A DNA stretch of 64,000 bases, from positions 868,001 through 932,000 of the forward strand of contig JAGYXB010001580.1 in the NCBI GenBank assembly GCA_022495005.1. The letters run 5' to 3'. This document shows, one piece after another, positions 58,027-64,000 of the stretch (its first letter is position 1; every line of letters begins with the position of its first letter). The stretch comes from Rhyacophila brunnea (lineage: Eukaryota > Arthropoda > Insecta > Trichoptera > Rhyacophilidae). Both the position numbers and the translations under genes were made by a program. The notes under the pieces are model-generated. The model had not been told where the DNA came from. It searched no databases and worked only from the letters and a program-made list of their open reading frames with translations.

Positions 58027-58597
58027 CCGTGGCGAAGGGTGGAGGTAGGCTGTGAAGATCCGCCATAAATAGTACACACTAAACTTTGTCAATCATACAT
58101 ATTTATTTTGTTTTCATTGAAATAAGACTACAATTTACTGATGGTGTTGGTTTGTTTTTTAAATTCAATTAAACCCCGCGAAAGCCAGGCCATAATAGAT
58201 AATAGTCAAAAAATACTCGGCTGTCTATAAAATAGGTACCTATCTAAAATTAAACAATTAAATCATACATAACTTTGGATATTTTATAGATATTATGTAA
58301 CATAATATTTTTTATCTATTATAGTTTGGTTTAGTCAGGGCCTAATGGATTTTAAAAAAATGAACCAACAATGTGTAATATGTTTTCTTAATCCAACGAA
58401 AACAAATAAGTATGTACAATTTTGTTGTATCGCCCAAAGTATATCAAAATTATTATGTTTTGGTTTAGGCAGGGTTGAATTTATTTTTAAAAACTAACCA
58501 ACACCATCTGTAAAATCAATAAAAACAAATACGTATGACCAACAAAGTTTAATGTTCACTATTTATGGCGCTTCTTAACCTCCACCCTTTGCTACTA
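58027..58597. mobile_element. Palindromic hAT MITE (family P), complete
   Basis: Ends CCGTGGCGAAGGGTGGAGGT and the reverse complement of ACCTCCACCCTTTGCTACTA, flanked by perfect GTATCAAT (58019-58026 and 58598-58605). The arms pair nearly end to end: CATAAATAGTACACACTAAA against TTTAATGTTCACTATTTATG, ACTGATGGTGTTGGTT against AACCAACACCATCTG. Non-coding. Confidence 0.93.
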
Positions 58598-58605
58598 GTA
58601 TCAAT

Positions 58606-59066
58606 CCACTACTGGATGAAGGTGTCCCAAGAACTTCGTTTGCTGCTTTCTGCCAGTCGTGCGATTCGCCTTCCCCATGTTCAGTTCCTCTTACTCGACT
58701 TCCTCTTCAAGTAGTGCCCGGGAGAAAGATGACAGTAAAATTAATTTGCGAATAGCCAGTCATTATTCTTCTCTGTCGGATAGGACTGGACAGAAATGGG
58801 TGCATAAAAACATTTTGACCAATTAAGCGAATCCAATCAGGATGGACCACAGCGAATGATCGACGAGCATATAAAAAAAGACAGACAACATCAGCAGTAC
58901 TGTTAGCTTAATAAACTCTTAACGTTGATGTGATGTATTTTATTTAAGAGCCATTTAAATAATTTGGCTTGCCACTTAAATATTACATAATCAACAGGAT
59001 GTAGTGGATGCAGGCTTTATACACCTTATTTTGACTAATTGATCGCTCCCTCACCTGCCCGGACAG
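58606..59066. other. Interval with LTR- or promoter-like words
   Basis: Near 58870 CATATAAAAAAAGACAG resembles a TATA box, and about 40 bases later TTAATAAACTCTT resembles a polyadenylation signal. This order occurs in solo LTRs, but I could not find matching TG/CA ends with a duplication, so no element is called. Confidence 0.25.
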
Positions 59067-59282
59067 CAGTGGCGTGCGGTCTATAAATGCTGTTGATGAA
59101 GAGCATCCCCAGAAATATTCGATAACTTACTATCAATAATAATATTAAGTATATATTTATTACGTGATTTTATGGTAAATTTTATTAAATTACGCTTTGA
59201 AAGGTTTTATATTATATGTTGCTTATGACTTTCTCGATTGATTGTTATTATTGACGTTAGCAAAAGTCACCGCACGCCATTG
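59067..59282. mobile_element. Short hAT-like MITE, TIR CARTGGCGTGCGGT
   Basis: Ends CAGTGGCGTGCGGTC and the reverse complement of CACCGCACGCCATTG match at 13 of 14 positions. The flanking octamers do not match, so the duplication is lost or the boundary has changed. 216 bp, AT-rich inside. Confidence 0.65.
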
Positions 59283-59551
59283 CTGGCCGCCATATTGACT
59301 GCCAATATAAAATATTTTTTTTTGTTTTTATATTTTATATAATAATATGTCTTAAATGTAATACTGAATTATAACAATGCTTAACTCATTTAGAGCTGAC
59401 ACCGCGACTGTGGCGCGTTTGCGTTACCTGGCCATTCGATATAATTGACATGCTATTACAGATCAGCAGTATATTGTAGCATTCATTTTTTTTACAAATA
59501 CACTAGGAAGATCCCCTAAAACCTAAGTCCTAAAGCATAGATTTTTTTTTA

Positions 59552-59617
59552 GACCGAGAGGGATTCGAACACAACTTTCGTTTGCCGAGTTAGTGCTATA
59601 TCTACTAAGGCTCGGTC
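59552..59617 (-). pseudogene. tRNA-like retropseudogene with A tail
   Basis: The minus strand has a perfect 7-bp acceptor stem (GACCGAG with CTCGGTC), a D-arm-like TTAG/CTAA, and a T-loop GTTCGAATCC, followed by TAAAAAAAA. The anticodon arm is irregular and the T stem mismatched, so it is unlikely to be a working tRNA. The A run suggests retroposition, as in the first step of a SINE. Confidence 0.4.
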
Positions 59618-59651
59618 GAAGTTTATTTTTTTTATTGTTGTTCATTAAACT

Positions 59652-59698
59652 GACTCGGTAGCTTAGGAATATCTTGTGTTCCAATCCCATTTGGTTCC
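59652..59698 (+). pseudogene. Second tRNA-like remnant, opposite orientation
   Basis: GACTCGGTAGCTTAGGAATA followed by TTGTGTTCCAATCCC and an A-rich tail resembles the tRNA-like unit 40 bases away on the other strand, with the anticodon part deleted. Short and diverged. Confidence 0.25.
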
Positions 59699-61179
59699 AT
59701 TAAAAATAAATTAAGTATGTACCTAAGTAGGTATCTGCTAATTATGTATTTTCATAATTCGTTTTATTTATTTAATTAGCCTTAAGGGGATTGCTCGCGT
59801 CAAAATATTAGGCATTTAAATTATATTAATATCTACCTATAAGTTGGTTTATTACCCGCACCGAAATATCTATCTTCTATTATAAGTTATGATAAGTGAT
59901 AAGCCTACCTGTAAAATAATCATCATTTTATAAGTGGATTGCATATCGGTATGTTTATATTTGCGATGTCCGTAGTTTCTATGCTATTATAACAACATCA
60001 TCGTTAAAAACATCAATCAGAAATCTTCGACCTTCCATCGGCTGTAGGTACCTTTTTACCACGTTTTTCCTCTTGGCAACACTCACTCTAATGTTTGAGA
60101 CAATTAACTAAATTGTTCATTTGAAATCGAGAGTGCTTTTGAGGAATTTAATAATATTATCATTATTTTTTTCATAATGGCAACTTCCTGCTTTAACACC
60201 TTCAGTTACTTATATAATTCTTTTATTCAATATTGAAAATAATAATATAAGATTTAAGAGTGTTCTATTCACATCAATGAAAATACTACATTTGATTAAC
60301 ACCTGGCGCCATTTATCGTCATTACCTTGATTAGTTACAAGGATGATTGACCATCCATTTGCCGAAGTTGAAATACCCACATCGGATAACGTAGTTATGA
60401 TAATTTCGCACGAGCCGTAGAAGTATCGGTAACATAAACAAACGCTAAGAACACTCACCTGGACAGTGAAAGATGTGAGTTTGAATTCAGCTTTTTTCGG
60501 TTGAGAATGTTTCTGAGGCGATTCTAGGTGGCATTTTAAAGTTTAATCTGTGTACGATTTTAAAATAAAGTATAATAAATGTTAGGTTAACTTTAGTGTA
60601 ACCGACATAGTAGTCAAGTAGTGTATCATTTAAGGATTTTTATGTAAAAAAGTTTTACATAATTTTCGTGGGTGGCGGTGGGCCCGTTTAGATTATTTTA
60701 CTAAATGCATGTTTGACAAAGCAAAGCACGGCATTTTTAAGTGATGTGTAGGAGGTCATCACTGTGTGTAGTCATGGACTAGAAGTCGAGACTTGCTAGT
60801 TGCTCCGATGAATATTGGAGCGAGTTTTATTTGCAGTGCAAACAGTAGGTACAAGAGTATGTTACAATATGTACTTATGATACTGTTCCGAGGTCCGAAT
60901 CTCGGTAGGATGAGATGTTGTGCGGAGCGATATAGAGACTGAGTTTCTGACAGACCGGGAACTTATATTCGAGTGACATCGCCAATTCCGCTATTTATTG
61001 ATGTACTACTCACAATCAAAATAATGTATTGAAAAGAATATTTAGGAAATAATTCAGTTTTATAATTGAGTCGGCTACTATATGGAATTTGCGTCATCGG
61101 ATATAGCTAACTAACTATGTGGAAAAATAGATATCGCGGAAATAATAACTGCAGCAAACTATTTACTGAGTTTGCCGAT
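59699..61179. other. Interval without recognised gene
   Basis: AT-rich. A box-B-like word GAGGTCCGAATCTCGG near 60890 hints at an old tRNA-derived fragment, but no head, body or tail could be aligned. Confidence 0.35.
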
Positions 61180-61500
61180 AATTCGACACTACGGGAAATG
61201 AATGTTTAATATCGCCGATCAATATACTGACGCGGATTGAGTTGTTTATCCCCATAGATGTATCTTGAATCGTTCTAATATAATGTCATGTCGACGTAAT
61301 ATTTATCCGAGGTAACGTTCGATATTCTTACGTGTGCATTTTAATTCTTCCCATCTGCGAAAGGAAATTGTCATTAAGCCCGTAATGGCCGCAGTAAAAC
61401 TCATAATAGCCGTAATAATATAACCCAATTAGTTCCATTAAATTAAATCTTAGGCCTAACGATTCTTTGATTGCCACCAACATACGCAACAGACGATCGT
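61180..61500. promoter_or_regulatory. Candidate unique regulatory block
   Basis: Unique, mixed-composition sequence dense in TAAT and CATTA cores: GTCATTAAGCCCGTAATGGC, TAGCCGTAATAATATAACC, CCAATTAGTTCCATTAA, plus TATCGCCGATCAATA. The style is that of conserved non-coding elements near developmental genes, but this is inferred from composition only. Confidence 0.25.
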
Positions 61501-63575
61501 TTCCAAGGATTACTTTATTATATTTTAGTAGGCTTAATTATTCGACGAGGCAAGGCCAGGCAAACTTAAACAAATTAATGTGTATAGTTGGCTGTTAGCA
61601 ACCGGAAGTAGATGCCCGGGTCTGTGTATTGAACATTGTGTTATCATTTCAATTTATTACAGCAAAGAGGTCCATCTGATTAATATCTTTGGTGTAGCTA
61701 TTAATAATAAAGTTTATTTCTCTATATCTCTGGTTAAAACTCCGTGAAACAGATGCGGGGCTGAGCCATGAGCACTGCGTTCCACTGATTGTATGACTCG
61801 CGTCGACCACGATTTCAGTGACTGGACAAAGGGAAAAAGAACCTCCAATCTCTTGGTACATATGTCCCAACTGGCGTCCAAACCAAACGTGACGATGTAG
61901 TATAGATTATATAACTCCCCCCCCCCCACAACACTGTTCTAAAAATAACCCCCAGAATCTTAATGTGTTACCTGCCTGGTGATCCAAGGTAATGGAGAGA
62001 AGAGGGTACAATGCTGTAAATTGTAGCACGCTGCCTCTAACATAACATCACTGTAGAGTGTAGGCCATGGATAATAGTAATTGTCTAAAAGTTGTGGTCA
62101 ACTCAGACAGTAACACTCAATGCTAGTTCCGGTGGTAGTCCTAGTTATCGGGTAACTTTCAAGCAGTAGCCTGTAGGTATACAGTAAATGAAAATGTTCG
62201 ATTGCTTATTTCCTTAATATTTGTGGGATTGGTTATAGGTGGGTTATCAGTGAAACACGTGTGAACATATTATTTGAGTTCTGTTTATTTGATTTCATTA
62301 TTTAATAAAGATGTTAATAATTTAGACGTGTGCGTGAGTGTGTAATGCGCGTGTGTTGCACACGGGGCCTGCTACGGACTGAGCTCAGGTGGGCCGCTAC
62401 ATATTAATTAATGTATTACCATTTTTTTTCAATATGAAACAATCATCATTTTTTACAAAAAGTTTATTATATTGTATTAAATGTATTTTAATGATAAGCA
62501 ATAAGTAGTACCTACTACGATCGAAATTCATAGTTTCGTGCCGCGGCTTGATTACAGTGGGCATTGGTTCTGAGCATATGGCTTTTCAGTGTAATATTTA
62601 TGCAGGCACTATCGATTATTTCTTTAAATACATTTTCCATACCAACGATGTTGAAGAAATCCTTCTTAAATTCTAATGAATTTAAGTTTTTTACTATTCC
62701 ATTTGAGTCGTTTTTTGCGACCAGGGTTTCGCCTTTCGGCATGTTCATGCACTATGTACACTCACCAAAAGGCAAATATACACTGACAACGAATACAATT
62801 AACTCTAACTTATATAACAAATCAATACAATAAAGTAGATAAAAACTTTATCACCTACCTATTAAGTCAATGAATACAATAAAAAATATATAACAAACAA
62901 ATTATGAATAGTTGAAATGTTTGTAAGAAACCCCCTACCTTATCAATAATAATAATACACTCGATATGCATAGGTATATTCATCTTTCCTTCCTTCAATC
63001 CTTCTTATATAAAAGTGGAACCTAAACAGGTGAAAGTGAAGAAAACATGGTCCCCGTGTCTATAAATTGTACAGAGATAGGCCAGGATAGTTGTTTCGAA
63101 AAATGGCACTTGTATATTTTGTTTCAGCATTTTTCTTTAGCAAACCACAGAGACTTCGAACATTTTTGGATTTTACACTGTGTTATAACCAACTGCCTGT
63201 TTTTATCCCACATTTTCTATGCCATTATTCTTTTACGTTTTTTTCAGTTTTTATTCGTACATTCTTGGAGGTTTGTCCACTTGTAAATATGTCACTTATG
63301 TTGTTCTTTGTGTGCCCCCTATCTGAGACATCGAGATCATTCGTTTGTTTCCCTAGGTACTGTCTTCGGTGATGCCTTTGGGAGGATACTAGCTGTATCC
63401 AACTAAAATTTAATGCTTCGTGTATCTGTACATTTCACTTACTTGCGATGATATTGGGTGACTCTGCTTTTCTCAGAAGCTACTAAACTAGATACTAACT
63501 TTTTTATTAGGGTACTTATCTGTATTTCAATAGTTGAATGGTTCTGTGGTAAATTTTGTCCGCTTCATACATTAA
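61501..63575. other. Interval without recognised gene
   Basis: A ten-base C run lies near 61920. Frames at 62515-62833 and 63047-63372 occur in both directions and frames without a recognisable family. No repeats found. Confidence 0.35.
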
Positions 63576-64000
63576 CAGTGGCGAAGGGTGGAGGTAGGCT
63601 GTTAAGATCCGCCATAAATAGTGCACATTAAACTTTTTCAGACATACATATTTGTTTTCATTGAAATAAGACTACAATTTACAGATAGTGTAGATTAGAT
63701 TTTAAAATTCAATTAAACCCTGAGAAACCAAGCCATAATAGATATTAGTCAAAAAATACATGTCTATCTATAAAATTATGCAATTAAATCATACATAACT
63801 TTGAGTATTTTATAGATAGAATAATATTTTTTATTTATTATAGTTTGGTTTACGCAGGGCTTAATGAATCAAAAAATGAACCAAAAATATGTGTAATATG
63901 TAGTTTTAATCCAACGAAAACAAATAACTATGAATGAAAAATTGTACACAATTTTGTCGTATTGCCCAAATTAGACCAAATCTATTATGGTTTCGTTTAG
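63576..64000. mobile_element. Palindromic hAT MITE (family P), cut by the window end
   Basis: Starts CAGTGGCGAAGGGTGGAGGT and follows the 58027-58597 copy through CGCCATAAATAGTGCACATT and TTTGGTTTACGCAGGGCTTA. The right terminal repeat would lie just beyond position 64000. Confidence 0.85.

Noticed and set aside
58640..59000. Possible solo LTR (TATA-like word, then AATAAA)
   Set aside because: No TG...CA ends with flanking duplication and no second LTR, primer site or gag-pol trace could be found.
59552..59617. Functional tRNA gene
   Set aside because: The acceptor stem is perfect but the T stem and anticodon arm are not; an A tail points to a pseudogene.
1..64000. CRISPR array, operon or bacterial defence system
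   Set aside because: No regular direct repeats with unique spacers, no ribosome-binding-site-led gene clusters, and the content is plainly that of a eukaryotic, transposon-rich genome.

Overview
This is a eukaryotic, AT-rich, gene-poor stretch that looks like an arthropod genome, most likely an insect. The reasons are a mariner with a DD34D transposase, an RTE/BovB-like LINE, tRNA-headed SINEs, many short hAT-type non-autonomous elements with 8-bp duplications, and many TAGGTACCTA-type words. Both hemipterans (aphid-like) and lepidopterans have such genomes, and I cannot decide between them. No prokaryotic gene order, CRISPR array or intact host gene is visible. Most open frames above 60 codons are chance frames in AT-rich DNA.

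Layout. 1-8.5 kb: the end of a TTAA-flanked MITE, three hAT-type elements (2162-2823, 4637-5204, 5890-6525) and a SINE. 8.5-11.8 kb: a decayed RTE-like LINE that appears to split an old hAT element. 13-18 kb: SINEs and members of a palindromic CAGTGGCGAAGG hAT family, one of them inside a SINE. 21-30 kb: a Charlie-like hAT element, a Jockey/R1-like LINE remnant, a SINE with perfect 13-bp duplication and a second TAGAGTTGGG hAT element. 30.36-30.61 kb: a long near-perfect hairpin. 32-41 kb: four more copies of the TTAA family, two of them an inverted pair around a hAT element, plus a foldback MITE and a 1.1-kb element with nested copy. 42.7-45.1 kb: a 2.4-kb DNA transposon with inverted repeats and a broken transposase-like gene interrupted by a second foldback. 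48.3 kb: a textbook juxtaposed acceptor/donor (recursive splice site). 50-58.6 kb: more hAT elements, a complete but twice-frameshifted mariner, and a small PIF/Harbinger-type MITE. 59-64 kb: a short hAT MITE, two tRNA-like remnants and the start of another palindromic hAT copy.

The simplest reading is a long intron or intergenic desert into which transposons have repeatedly nested. The recursive splice site suggests the plus strand is, or was, inside a very long intron. Between the transposons lie unique, locally GC-richer blocks with homeodomain-type words that could be cis-regulatory modules. No genes here act together as a pathway; the interactions are insertions of one element into another. 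I found no convincing new molecular system. The most useful leads are the recursive splice site, the 2.4-kb transposon with its nested foldback, the TTAA family and the two long hairpins.
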